This document shows positions 9,464 through 17,665 of a stretch of DNA of 64,000 nucleotides, one piece after another. Source of the DNA: Roseovarius carneus (lineage in GTDB: Bacteria; Pseudomonadota; Alphaproteobacteria; Rhodobacterales; Rhodobacteraceae); assembly GCF_020141465.1 (NCBI RefSeq), contig NZ_JAHSPD010000001.1, positions 186,001 to 250,000 of the forward strand, given 5' to 3'. The notes under the pieces were generated by a model that made no database searches, was not told the origin of the DNA, and worked only from the letters and a program-made list of their open reading frames with translations. How positions within the stretch are numbered: the stretch's first letter is position 1; each line of letters opens with the position of its first letter. Both the position numbers and the translations under genes were made by a program.

Positions 9464-10936
9464 ATGAGCCAAATCCTCGCCATTGATCAGGGCACCACCT
9501 CCACCCGCGCCATTGTCTTCAACGCCGATCTGCGCCCCGTGGCCTCGGCACAGGCGGAGTTCGCGCAGCATTTCCCCGCCTCCGGCTGGGTCGAGCATGA
9601 TCCAAGCGATTTGTGGTCCACAACGCTCATCACCTGCCGCGCTGCCCTCAAGCAATCCGGCCCGGTGCAGGCCATTGGCATCACCAATCAGCGCGAGACG
9701 ACCCTCGTCTGGGATGCCACCACCGGCGCACCCCTTTGCAATGCCATCGTCTGGCAAGATCGCCGCACGGCCCAAACCTGCGCCGACCTGCGCGCCGCCG
9801 GGCACGAGGCGCTGGTGCGCGCGCAGACCGGCCTTTTGCTTGATCCCTATTTCTCGGGCACCAAGCTCAAATGGATACTTGATCAGCACCCCGGCGCGCG
9901 GATGAGAGCGGCCAAGGGCGAGCTGCTTTTTGGCACTGTTGACAGCTTTTTGATCTGGCACCTCACGGGCGGCGCGGTCCACGCCACGGACGCTACGAAC
10001 GCAGCCCGCACGCTGCTTTATGACATCCACAAAGGCGCGTGGAGCCCCGAGATCTGTGCCCTATTGGACATCCCGCCGGAGATGCTTCCCGAGGTACGCA
10101 ACAGCGCCGATGATTACGGCACCTGCGTGCCCGAGCATTTCGGCGCGCCCATCCCGATCCGGGGCGTCGCGGGCGATCAGCAAGCGGCTACCGTGGGGCA
10201 GGCCTGCTTCAAACCCGGCATGATGAAATCCACTTACGGCACGGGCTGTTTCGCGCTTCTCAATACTGGCGCGACGCCGGTTCTGAGCGAAAACCGCCTG
10301 CTCACGACCATCGCTTACCAACTGGACGACAAACCGACATATGCGCTCGAAGGCTCCATCTTTGTGGCGGGCGCTGTGGTGCAATGGCTGCGCGACGGGC
10401 TGGGGATCATCGACCAAGCTTGCGAGACTGGCGCACTGGCCGAGGCCGCGGACCCCACGCAGAACGTGATCCTCGTGCCCGCCTTTACCGGGCTTGGCGC
10501 GCCCTATTGGAACGCCGAGTGCCGGGGCGCGGTCTATGGGCTGACACGCGCCACCGGTCCGGCGGAAATGGCACGGGCAGCGCTCGAATCCGTGGGGTTT
10601 CAAACCCGTGATCTCTTGGAGGCCATGCACGCAGATTGGCCCGGACAGGATGCCCCCACCTTGCGCGTGGATGGTGGGATGAGCGGGTCGGATTGGACCA
10701 TGCAATTTCTCGCGGACATCACCGGCGCCCCGGTAGACCGCCCGCCTGTGCTGGAGACGACAGCGCTTGGGGCCGCGTGGCTTGCGGGGATGCAGATCGG
10801 GCTCTACCCCGGACAGGAGGCTTTCGCGGACACATGGGCGCACGAGCGCACGTTCACGCCCGCCATGGCGTCTGACCTGCGCGATGCGCGCTATGCGAAG
10901 TGGAAGCGTGCCGTGGCCGCGACCCTGACCGTCTGA
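9464..10936 (+). CDS. glpK: Glycerol kinase
   Basis: GlpK phosphorylates glycerol with ATP to glycerol 3-phosphate, the substrate of the GlpD encoded just upstream. The 490-aa FGGY-family protein begins [19 protein letters not shown], the phosphate-binding loop of the sugar kinase/actin fold. It also has GITNQRETT (about residues 71-79), VWQDRRTA, and the second-domain nucleotide site [19 protein letters not shown]. Length is close to E. coli GlpK (502 aa). The ATG at 9464 is chosen because the family sequence begins there; the open frame overlapping the end of glpD is not conserved. The gap to glpD is 35 bp, indicating co-transcription. Confidence 0.97.
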   Translation: MSQILAIDQGTTSTRAIVFNADLRPVASAQAEFAQHFPASGWVEHDPSDLWSTTLITCRAALKQSGPVQAIGITNQRETTLVWDATTGAPLCNAIVWQDRRTAQTCADLRAAGHEALVRAQTGLLLDPYFSGTKLKWILDQHPGARMRAAKGELLFGTVDSFLIWHLTGGAVHATDATNAARTLLYDIHKGAWSPEICALLDIPPEMLPEVRNSADDYGTCVPEHFGAPIPIRGVAGDQQAATVGQACFKPGMMKSTYGTGCFALLNTGATPVLSENRLLTTIAYQLDDKPTYALEGSIFVAGAVVQWLRDGLGIIDQACETGALAEAADPTQNVILVPAFTGLGAPYWNAECRGAVYGLTRATGPAEMARAALESVGFQTRDLLEAMHADWPGQDAPTLRVDGGMSGSDWTMQFLADITGAPVDRPPVLETTALGAAWLAGMQIGLYPGQEAFADTWAHERTFTPAMASDLRDARYAKWKRAVAATLTV

Positions 10937-11062
10937 ACGAAATTTCGGCCCGATCACGCGACGCACTCAGGCCCTCACAAAGCCGCGAGGTCGGATTACG
11001 CAGCGGCGTGGATGCCACCACATATGCCGCACGACCATGTCATTCTTAACAGGAGATACCTG

Positions 11063-11530
11063 ATGACCACCCGCCGCACCTTCCTCACGTCCGCCGCCGC
11101 AATGGCCACGATTGCCGCCACCACCACACTGACCGCCCTGCCCGCTTTTGCGGCAAAGGATGCCTATTACATCAAGGACGGCACCGTGATCGGCGGCTAC
11201 GATCCCGTGGCCTATTTCACCGATGGTGGACCCGCGCAGGGCAGCGCAGAACATGCGCTTGATTGGGACGGAGCCACATGGCATTTCACCAGCGCAGAAA
11301 ACAAAGCCGCCTTCAAAGCCGACCCCGCGAAATACGCCCCACAATATGGCGGGTATTGCGCATATGCGGTCTCAAAAGGGGCCACCGCCAAGACTGAGCC
11401 CGAGGCCTGGAAGATTGTAGATGACAAGCTCTACCTGAACTTCGATCTCGACGTGCAGAAGATCTGGCTTGAAGATGTGCCTGGAAATATCACCAAGGCC
11501 GATGCCAACTGGCCCGGCGTTCTGAACTGA
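11063..11530 (+). CDS. Tat-exported YHS domain protein
   Basis: A 155-aa protein with a twin-arginine type leader (TRRTFLTSAAAMATIAA, residues 3-19) and probable cleavage after PAFA near residue 31. The mature part is a single YHS-like domain: GGYDPVAYFTDG, then WHFTSAENKAAFKADP, then YGGYCAYAVSKG. YHS domains occur in metal-handling proteins and some oxidoreductases. The Tat leader suggests periplasmic export after folding, perhaps with a bound metal, which is inference. AGGAGA at 11051-11056 places the start at 11063. It is 126 bp after glpK with no clear terminator between, and 85 bp from the convergent LysR gene. The specific function is unknown. Confidence 0.88.
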   Translation: MTTRRTFLTSAAAMATIAATTTLTALPAFAAKDAYYIKDGTVIGGYDPVAYFTDGGPAQGSAEHALDWDGATWHFTSAENKAAFKADPAKYAPQYGGYCAYAVSKGATAKTEPEAWKIVDDKLYLNFDLDVQKIWLEDVPGNITKADANWPGVLN

Positions 11531-11615
11531 TCGCCTCCCCTCCGGAAAACCTCGAAGGCCGTGCAGCATTGTGCGGCCTTCAGCGCATCTGAGGTCTCCA
11601 TCTCAATTCCCGCTC

Positions 11616-12509
11616 TCAATCCTCCCTCTCGCACAAAAACCCGCAAAGATGCTCCGCAAGCTCATGCGCGGCCTCATCCGCCCCATGCCGCAGCAGCAGA
11701 TAGTAGCCATAGGATGTTTGCACACGCGCCTCTATCGGTTTGACCAGACGGCCCGCCGCCAAATCCTCGTCCAGTAATTCGCTCCAGCCCAGCGCAATCC
11801 CAAGCCCGGCACGGGCGGCATCAATTTGCGCCGCATATGAATCAGTGCGGATCAGCACCTTTGCCTCAGACGGGCTCAGGTCCATTTCCGTGAGCCATAT
11901 TCCCCAATTCATCCAGTTCCACTGTTTGTAATCCAGATCAATCAAATCGGCCTGCAACAGATCCTGCGCAGTGCTCACCGGACATTTGGCGAGATAGGAC
12001 GGCGCGCAAACGGGCGTCACCTCATCGCCAAACAAAAGCCGTGCGGTAAAACCGGGCCACGTCCCATTGCCATGCAGCACAACCACATCAGAGCCAAGAA
12101 TTTGCGCCTCGTCATCGCTCACGCATAAATCAACGGTCAGCGGCGGATGCGCGCGCAGAAAGCGCGCCAAGCGCGGGGTCAGCCAGAACCCACCGATAGA
12201 CGTGTCCACGGCCAACTTGAGGAACGGACGCGTGTCGCGGTGCTGCATGCTGACCGTGGCGGCAGAGAGGTGCTGAAGTGCTATCTTCACCCCGTTGAAA
12301 AGCTCGCGGCCTTCATCCGTGAGGCTGATCGCGCGGTGCGACCTTGTGAAAAGCGCGGTGCCGAGGATGGATTCGAGCGTGCGTACCCGTTGGCTGACCG
12401 CTGATTGCGTTACCGCAAGCTCATGGGCGGCGCGGGTGAAGCTGCCCAAACGGGCGGATGCCTCGAACGGCACCAAAAGGTCGAGGGGGGGAAGGTTGCG
12501 CGGTTGCAT
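11616..12509 (-). CDS. LysR family transcriptional regulator (GcvA-like)
   Basis: A 297-aa LysR-type regulator. The N-terminal winged helix-turn-helix covers about residues 8-66, with FEASARLGSFTRAAHELAV followed by TQSAVSQRVRTLE. A periplasmic-binding-like effector domain follows from about residue 92. Starting with PPLDLLVPFEA and ending in a short C-terminus is typical of the GcvA group. It is divergent from the Rieske/GcvT-like pair across 94 bp, the usual arrangement for a LysR activator and its target. It therefore probably controls that pair in response to its substrate or product. The effector cannot be inferred from sequence. Confidence 0.92.
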   Translation of the reverse strand: MQPRNLPPLDLLVPFEASARLGSFTRAAHELAVTQSAVSQRVRTLESILGTALFTRSHRAISLTDEGRELFNGVKIALQHLSAATVSMQHRDTRPFLKLAVDTSIGGFWLTPRLARFLRAHPPLTVDLCVSDDEAQILGSDVVVLHGNGTWPGFTARLLFGDEVTPVCAPSYLAKCPVSTAQDLLQADLIDLDYKQWNWMNWGIWLTEMDLSPSEAKVLIRTDSYAAQIDAARAGLGIALGWSELLDEDLAAGRLVKPIEARVQTSYGYYLLLRHGADEAAHELAEHLCGFLCERED

Positions 12510-12603
12510 AAGTCAGCCTAATCCAAATTCCTTAGAAAGGATCGTTTGCGTGATTTCCACTAATCTATTCCATTGGGCAGACACGTAGCCAAGGAGAATC
12601 GCC
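12510..12603. promoter_or_regulatory. Divergent control region of the LysR and Rieske/GcvT-like operon
   Basis: The 94-bp gap between two divergent starts must contain both promoters and the LysR operator. It holds an AT-richer centre (about 12515-12575) and an AAGGAG ribosome site at 12592-12597 for the Rieske gene. I do not see an unambiguous T-N11-A palindrome, so the operator is placed by context only. Confidence 0.45.
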
Positions 12604-13758
12604 ATGACCCGTCCGATTTTAGATCTGATGCCCGGCGATGCACCCTTTCGGGCCGATCCATCCGTGTCCTACACCCTGCCCGCCCGCTTCTATCACGACC
12701 CTGATATCTGGGAGCATGAGAAGGCCGCTATTTTCGCGCGCAGCTGGAATTATGCAGGCCATGTCAGCCAGTTGGCCGAGCCGGGCTGCTTCATCACCCT
12801 GCGTATTCATGAGCAAAACATCTTCGTTGCGCGCACGCGGCAGGGTGATCTCAAGGCCTTCTACAATGTCTGCCCGCATCGCGGCCACGAGCTTGTCTCG
12901 GGCACGGGGCGCAAGAACGTGATCACCTGCCCCTATCACGCATGGGCGTTTGATTTTGACGGCACGCTCAAATCCGCCCGCAACACCGAGACGGTTCAAG
13001 ACTTTGACAAGGCCGATTTCTCGCTCAAAGAAGTGCGCGTGGAGGTTTTCTGCGGGCTGGTGATGGTCAATCTGGACCCTGATGCCATCCCCTTTGCCGC
13101 GCAGATGGGCGATCTGGAAAAAGAAATCCGCACCTTCGTGCCGTCAGTGGACACGCTGCAAATGGCGCAGCGCGACACTTATGAGGTCGAGGCGAACTGG
13201 AAGGTGCTCGTGGACAATTTCCTTGAGTGTTACCACTGCCACACCGCCCACAAGGATTTCGTCGATCTGGTGGATATGGACAGCTACCGCACGATCACCA
13301 ATGGGCTCTACTCCAGCCAACTTGCGGGCAAACCCAAATCGCTCAGCAACCGTGCCTTCGCCTTCACGCCGGGCGAGGTCGATTTCGGCTATGCAGGGTG
13401 GTTCGTCTGGCCCAATTTCACCATATGGGCTTACCCCGGCGAGGCGAACCTGTCTGTGCTACAGATGAACCCGACCGCGCCCGAACAGTGCACGGAATTC
13501 CAAGACTGGTTCGTCAAGGACGGCGTTGTCACGGATCAGTTGCGCGATGCGATCACCTATCAGATCGACGTGCTGCAACCCGAGGATATCAGCCTGTGCC
13601 AATCGGTCCAAAAAGGTCTGAAATCATCGGGATATAACCAAGGCCGCTTCATCGTGGACGCCGGCAAAACCGAGCTGAGCGAACACGCCGTTCACCATTT
13701 TCAAAACCTCGTCGCCACATCCCTCGGCGCCAAACTGGACCCGGATACACACACATGA
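12604..13758 (+). CDS. Rieske non-heme iron oxygenase alpha subunit, quaternary-amine type
   Basis: A 384-aa terminal oxygenase. The Rieske [2Fe-2S] site is C90-x-H92 and C109-x2-H112 (CPHRGH, CPYH). The mononuclear iron site is H211, H216 and D328 (YHCHTAHKD and QPEDISLCQ). The residue bridging the two centres is at the E208 position in NFLECYH, a Glu three residues before the first His. From memory, carnitine oxygenase CntA and its relatives use Glu there, where aromatic-ring dioxygenases use Asp. This points to oxidative attack on a betaine-like or N-methyl substrate. No reductase or ferredoxin gene is adjacent, so electrons must come from elsewhere. The stop overlaps the start of the GcvT-like gene (ATGA), so the two are translationally coupled. 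Substrate unknown. Confidence 0.9.
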   Translation: MTRPILDLMPGDAPFRADPSVSYTLPARFYHDPDIWEHEKAAIFARSWNYAGHVSQLAEPGCFITLRIHEQNIFVARTRQGDLKAFYNVCPHRGHELVSGTGRKNVITCPYHAWAFDFDGTLKSARNTETVQDFDKADFSLKEVRVEVFCGLVMVNLDPDAIPFAAQMGDLEKEIRTFVPSVDTLQMAQRDTYEVEANWKVLVDNFLECYHCHTAHKDFVDLVDMDSYRTITNGLYSSQLAGKPKSLSNRAFAFTPGEVDFGYAGWFVWPNFTIWAYPGEANLSVLQMNPTAPEQCTEFQDWFVKDGVVTDQLRDAITYQIDVLQPEDISLCQSVQKGLKSSGYNQGRFIVDAGKTELSEHAVHHFQNLVATSLGAKLDPDTHT

Positions 13759-14945
13759 TGCACTCAAGCGACGGCAAAACCCGCGATCTGATCACCTCCC
13801 GCCCCGGCAATGGCTGGGACCACAACATGCATCGCCATGTCTATCATGACCTGGAGGCGAAGCACGGGCCGCATTACACCGTCTACAACCGCCGCTTCAT
13901 GTGCGTCTATATGGACGATCTGACCACCGAGGAGGGCTATTGGCTGCTGCGCACCAAGGCTGCCTGTCTGCATACGGGCGAATGGCCGATCGAAATTGCC
14001 GGGCCCGATGCGCTGAAGCTGATGGAGCTTTTGTTCGTCAACAACATCTCCAAGGTCAAGCCTGGGCGCTGCGGCTATGGTGTTGCGTGTTTCGATGATG
14101 GTGGGCTCTTGGTGGATGGTGTCTTTGTGCGGCTGGCCGAGGACCGGTTCTGGTATGTGCAGGCCGATGGAGATTTCATCAACTGGGCGCGCGCGCATGC
14201 CAAGGGGATGGATGTGAAAATCATCGGCACCCCCATTAATGTAAGTCAGATCCAAGGCCCCACCTCGATGGAGATCCTCGCCGCCGCGGCCACGGGGGGC
14301 ATCCCCGCGCCCTTTGGCTATTTCGGCAGTGCATGGGTGGATTTCGGCGGGCAGGAGGTGCTTATCACACGCACCGGATACACAAATGAGCTGGGCTGGG
14401 AATTCTATACCGAGCCGCACCACGACGCACACGCACTCTGGGCCCATCTGGAGGCGGCGGGCGCGCCGCATGGGCTGCGCATGTTCGGGCTCGATTCCAT
14501 GAACATCCGCCGGATCGAGGCGGGTATCCTCAACGCCAATTCAGATTTCGACGAGACCACGACACCCTTCGCCGTGGGCCTTGACCGGTTCATCGACATG
14601 GAAAACGGCGATTTCATCGGCAAGGCGGCCCTTGAACGCGCGGAGAAAGGCCTGCGCCTGCACGGGCTGACCTGCGCCGGCGCGGTGCCACGGGTCAACG
14701 GCGCGGTGACGGTGGATGGCGTGCAGGTGGGCCGGATCACCGCTGGCGAACGCTCCCCGTTTTTGCAAACCGGCATCGGCTATGCGCTGATGGACAAACC
14801 GGGCGATGGGTCGGGAAGCGTTGTCATGGTCGAATGCACGGATGGCGCGCTCCACGAGGCCGTTTTCTGCGCCACGCCGATGTATGATCCCACCTCGGAG
14901 ATTGCACGCGGCAAGATCGTAGACATCCCCGAACGGCCCGCCTGA
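13755..14945 (+). CDS. GcvT-like aminomethyltransferase / folate-dependent demethylase
   Basis: A 396-aa protein of the glycine-cleavage T-protein/DmdA fold, which binds tetrahydrofolate and moves one-carbon units from N- or S-methyl groups. Visible family features are the folate-domain segment GVACFDDGGLLVDGVFVRL, with the conserved Asp region. Others are the middle ITRTGYTNELGWEFY, the hinge GLDSMNIRRIEAGI, and the C-terminal barrel starting near VGRITAGERSP. It is longer than bacterial GcvT (about 365 aa), and no gcvH or gcvP is present, so it is not part of a glycine cleavage operon. It overlaps the Rieske gene by 4 bp and shares its LysR control. I infer that it captures a methyl or formaldehyde-level carbon from the same substrate. 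DmdA (DMSP demethylase) is a less likely alternative. Confidence 0.85.
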   Translation: MMHSSDGKTRDLITSRPGNGWDHNMHRHVYHDLEAKHGPHYTVYNRRFMCVYMDDLTTEEGYWLLRTKAACLHTGEWPIEIAGPDALKLMELLFVNNISKVKPGRCGYGVACFDDGGLLVDGVFVRLAEDRFWYVQADGDFINWARAHAKGMDVKIIGTPINVSQIQGPTSMEILAAAATGGIPAPFGYFGSAWVDFGGQEVLITRTGYTNELGWEFYTEPHHDAHALWAHLEAAGAPHGLRMFGLDSMNIRRIEAGILNANSDFDETTTPFAVGLDRFIDMENGDFIGKAALERAEKGLRLHGLTCAGAVPRVNGAVTVDGVQVGRITAGERSPFLQTGIGYALMDKPGDGSGSVVMVECTDGALHEAVFCATPMYDPTSEIARGKIVDIPERPA

Positions 14946-15237
14946 AACGACAAGTTTCGCCGGAGCCCCCCCCCGGCACGGTCTACGTTTCGCGTTATCT
15001 TCGTGTATCAGGTGCAATTTCAACCACTTATAGGTGGTACGCAATCCCAACGGTCAGAACGCACAGCTCAGTTTCAGCCTGCCCTGAATCTGACGTGTGT
15101 CCGGCCAGAGGCCGCTCGCGCTCACATCCGCATCAATGGCCCAGCGTGCATGCTGCTGCGTTTACGACCCAAACCACAACGCAACACCCGCCCAAACAGG
15201 GGCAGGCGAACGCGCATATCAGTGATAGTGTAAATAT
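14946..15237. other. Intergenic region without recognised gene
   Basis: These 292 bp follow the GcvT-like stop and precede tRNA-Cys on the other strand. A short GC stem around 14960-14976 (GCCGG...CCGGC) could help end transcription but lacks a T-run. I see no convincing ORF, RNA or repeat. Confidence 0.5.
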
Positions 15238-15311
15238 TGGAGGCGAGTACCGGAATCGAACCGGTGTACACGGATTTGCAATCCGCTGCGTAACCACTCC
15301 GCCAACTCGCC
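15238..15311 (-). tRNA. tRNA-Cys (anticodon GCA)
   Basis: Reading leftward from 15311, the acceptor stem GGCGAGT pairs with ACTCGCC ending at 15242. The discriminator is U, as expected for tRNA-Cys, and CCA is encoded at 15238-15240. The anticodon loop TTGCAAA gives GCA, flanked by a GGAT/ATCC stem. The T-arm has the GGTTCGATTCC form. It stands alone, 83 bp from the 3' end of the D-Ala-D-Ala peptidase gene and on the same strand, so it could be co-transcribed with it. Confidence 0.97.
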
Positions 15312-15393
15312 TGCCGTGGTTGTGTCGCTGACTTAGAGCAACCGGCGCGCCCGTGCAAGAGGCTCTCGTGGGTGTTCAGGCGAAGCCCGCGGC

Positions 15394-16893
15394 TCAACCT
15401 GTATAGGCCGCATCCCAGCGCTCGATCAGGGCCTGTTGCAAGGCCTTGGCGCGTTTGTTCCAAGCGGATGCTCCCGCGGGGCGGCCTTGGGTATTTTTAT
15501 TCAGGCCTCGCCGCAAATCGTTATTGGCCGATAAAATAGCAAAAGCCAGCGGGCGCCCGTCTGGCCCTGTCGCATACCCCGAAAGGGTGCTCACGAAAAA
15601 GAGTGTGCCCGTCTTGGCCTGCACTGTGACAGGGTGGGCATTGTTGACCTGACCGTCCTTGTGGCGCATCGTAAAAGGTTTCATCAACGGGCCAAGCACA
15701 TTTTCGGCATAGACCGCCGCCATGGCCTGCGCCAATGCCTGCGGCGTGACGCTGGAGGCCGGACCCAGCCCCGAGTGATCCACCAGACGCGCCCCCCTGA
15801 GGCCCAGATTGGCCTGCGCCCATGTGCTCATCTCGCGCCCCGAGGCAGCAAGCGACGCGACACTGCCCTTGCGTGCGGCGGTGGCAGTCATGCCGACAAG
15901 CTCGGCGGTGAGGTTGTTGGAATATTTCAGCATGTCGCGCACGATGATGCTGAGGGCCGCACTTTGGTGCGTGACGAGGGCCGTGCCGCGCGGCAAGCGG
16001 CTCAGAGGGCTGCCCATCTTCAGGTCGATCCCCTGGCTGCGCGCAAAACCTGCAAAGACCTCGCCCGCATACTCTGCCGGGCGCCGCACCGGAAGCCAGC
16101 GTGTGCCGCTATTGCCAAGCGCGCCTTGTGCCACGGTCCACGCGTCATGATCACCGCCATCGGTATAGGTGTAGAGAGGGCTTTGCCGGTTCGCCACGCG
16201 CATCCGTGCCACACGCACCTCGGGGCGGTATTTCCCGGAGCGCGCGTCCATCGTGACCGTGTAGCCGCCAGAGCCTCGTTGCCACGCGAAATGCACCCGG
16301 TTGAAATTCAGATTCAGCCCCGAAATGGTGGGGTTATAGCCTACGTGATCGGGCTGATCCGCATCGATCACGCGGGTATAGGGCAGCGCATCGCCGAAGA
16401 CACGAAACGCCCCATCGACCGCACGGATGCCCGCCGCCTTGAGGTCTGCGGCCATACCGGCAAGTGCATCCGTGTCCAGCGTCGGGTCACCGCCACCCGC
16501 AAGGATCAGATCACCCTTGATCACACCATTCTCAACAGCCCGCGTCGCGATCAGGCGCGTGCGAAACCTGTATCCCGCCCCCAGTGAGCGGATGCCATAA
16601 AGCGCCGTGATCGCCTTTGTGACGCTGGCGGGTGCGAACCCTTGCGCGGGGTTATGGCTCTCCAGCACATTGCCTGTGCGCACATCCACCACGGCATATC
16701 CAACCGCGCCACCCAACTGGGCCGCATCTATAAGCGCCTGTGCGTCCGGCGCGCGCGCAGCACGGGACAGACCCCCCGCAGGCCGCGCCTGAGGGCGCAA
16801 GGACACTGACGGCGCGCCCGCAACCGCAGGGCCCGCCAAAAGCGCACCAGCTGCTGCGCTCAAAAAATATCGCCGTGAAATCCCCAATGTCAT
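15394..16893 (-). CDS. dacB: D-alanyl-D-alanine carboxypeptidase/endopeptidase (PBP4, S13 family)
   Basis: A periplasmic penicillin-binding protein that trims D-Ala and cuts peptide cross-links in murein. The 499-aa product has all three active-site motifs: SVTK (S90, K93), SNN (S325-N327) and KTGT (427-430). The long insertion between the first two is typical of S13 enzymes. The N-terminus carries a twin-arginine type leader (SRRYFLSAAAGALLAG), suggesting Tat export, whereas E. coli DacB uses Sec. The ATG at 16893 is preferred over an in-frame TTG two codons earlier. Upstream lies a 69-bp gap to nadD, read in the same direction, so the two may form one transcript. Confidence 0.93.
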   Translation of the reverse strand: MTLGISRRYFLSAAAGALLAGPAVAGAPSVSLRPQARPAGGLSRAARAPDAQALIDAAQLGGAVGYAVVDVRTGNVLESHNPAQGFAPASVTKAITALYGIRSLGAGYRFRTRLIATRAVENGVIKGDLILAGGGDPTLDTDALAGMAADLKAAGIRAVDGAFRVFGDALPYTRVIDADQPDHVGYNPTISGLNLNFNRVHFAWQRGSGGYTVTMDARSGKYRPEVRVARMRVANRQSPLYTYTDGGDHDAWTVAQGALGNSGTRWLPVRRPAEYAGEVFAGFARSQGIDLKMGSPLSRLPRGTALVTHQSAALSIIVRDMLKYSNNLTAELVGMTATAARKGSVASLAASGREMSTWAQANLGLRGARLVDHSGLGPASSVTPQALAQAMAAVYAENVLGPLMKPFTMRHKDGQVNNAHPVTVQAKTGTLFFVSTLSGYATGPDGRPLAFAILSANNDLRRGLNKNTQGRPAGASAWNKRAKALQQALIERWDAAYTG

Positions 16894-16962
16894 AATCAAA
16901 GGTTAACCCCGGTTGCGGGCGTGAGACAATTGGCTTTGTACCCGGTACAGATCACGATTTGA

Positions 16963-17574
16963 TTAACCCTGCGCGGACCATGCGCCATCCGCGCGCAGCC
17001 CGGTGGACGACATCGCGACCATTGGCACGTTCACAAAACACCACGCAGGCGCACGCATATGGGCCAGACGCTGGCTCTGCCGATCCGGCAGCCGGTAATC
17101 CTTGTAGATCCGCGCCGCCTTGGAGCTGCGCGCCGCAAGCCGCGCACCGGGCCGGGCAAGAACGCCGATGGGAACCGTCTCCATGATCTCCTGCCAATCC
17201 TGCCACAGATGGAACTGCGCCAGATTATCCGCCCCCATAAGCCACACAAACCGCGCACCGGGCCGGGCTGCGCACAAAGCACGCAATGTCTCAGCCGTAT
17301 AGCGCGCGCCGATCTGGGCCTCGAAATCGCTGATCTCGACACGCGGGTGATCCATGATCGCCTGCGCCGCCGCCATGCGCCGCGCTATGGGGGCCGGGCC
17401 ATGCGCCTTCAGAGGATTGCCGGGGCTCACCAGCCACCAGACCGCACTCAGATCAAACCGCTTGAGCGCCTCGCGCGTGATATGCGCGTGGCCCGAATGG
17501 GGCGGATCAAAGGAGCCGCCCAGCAACCCCACCGCGCGGCCCGGGCGACAGGCTGGCAATGACACTCTGTGCAT
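16963..17574 (-). CDS. nadD: Nicotinate-nucleotide adenylyltransferase
   Basis: NadD makes nicotinate adenine dinucleotide from nicotinate mononucleotide and ATP in NAD synthesis. The 203-aa product has the nucleotidyltransferase signature [17 protein letters not shown], including the HxGH motif, near residues 17-33. [19 protein letters not shown], typical of NadD, lies in the middle. The C-terminal MSSTGLR matches the ISSTxIR motif. Length is usual for the family. The common neighbours proA, obgE and rsfS are absent; instead it lies upstream of dacB and diverges from the PAS-GGDEF-EAL gene across 91 bp. Confidence 0.95.
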   Translation of the reverse strand: MHRVSLPACRPGRAVGLLGGSFDPPHSGHAHITREALKRFDLSAVWWLVSPGNPLKAHGPAPIARRMAAAQAIMDHPRVEISDFEAQIGARYTAETLRALCAARPGARFVWLMGADNLAQFHLWQDWQEIMETVPIGVLARPGARLAARSSKAARIYKDYRLPDRQSQRLAHMRAPAWCFVNVPMVAMSSTGLRADGAWSAQG

Positions 17575-17665
17575 CGGCGCGCTCCTCCTTCAATTTGAAC
17601 GGATTTTTACCTACAAACCGGGGGCGGGGCCACCTGATATTAAGCGCCGCGAGTCACTGTGCCCG

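Noticed and set aside
12604-14945. Glycine cleavage operon
   Set aside because: The GcvT-like protein has no gcvH or gcvP next to it, overlaps a Rieske oxygenase and is longer than GcvT.
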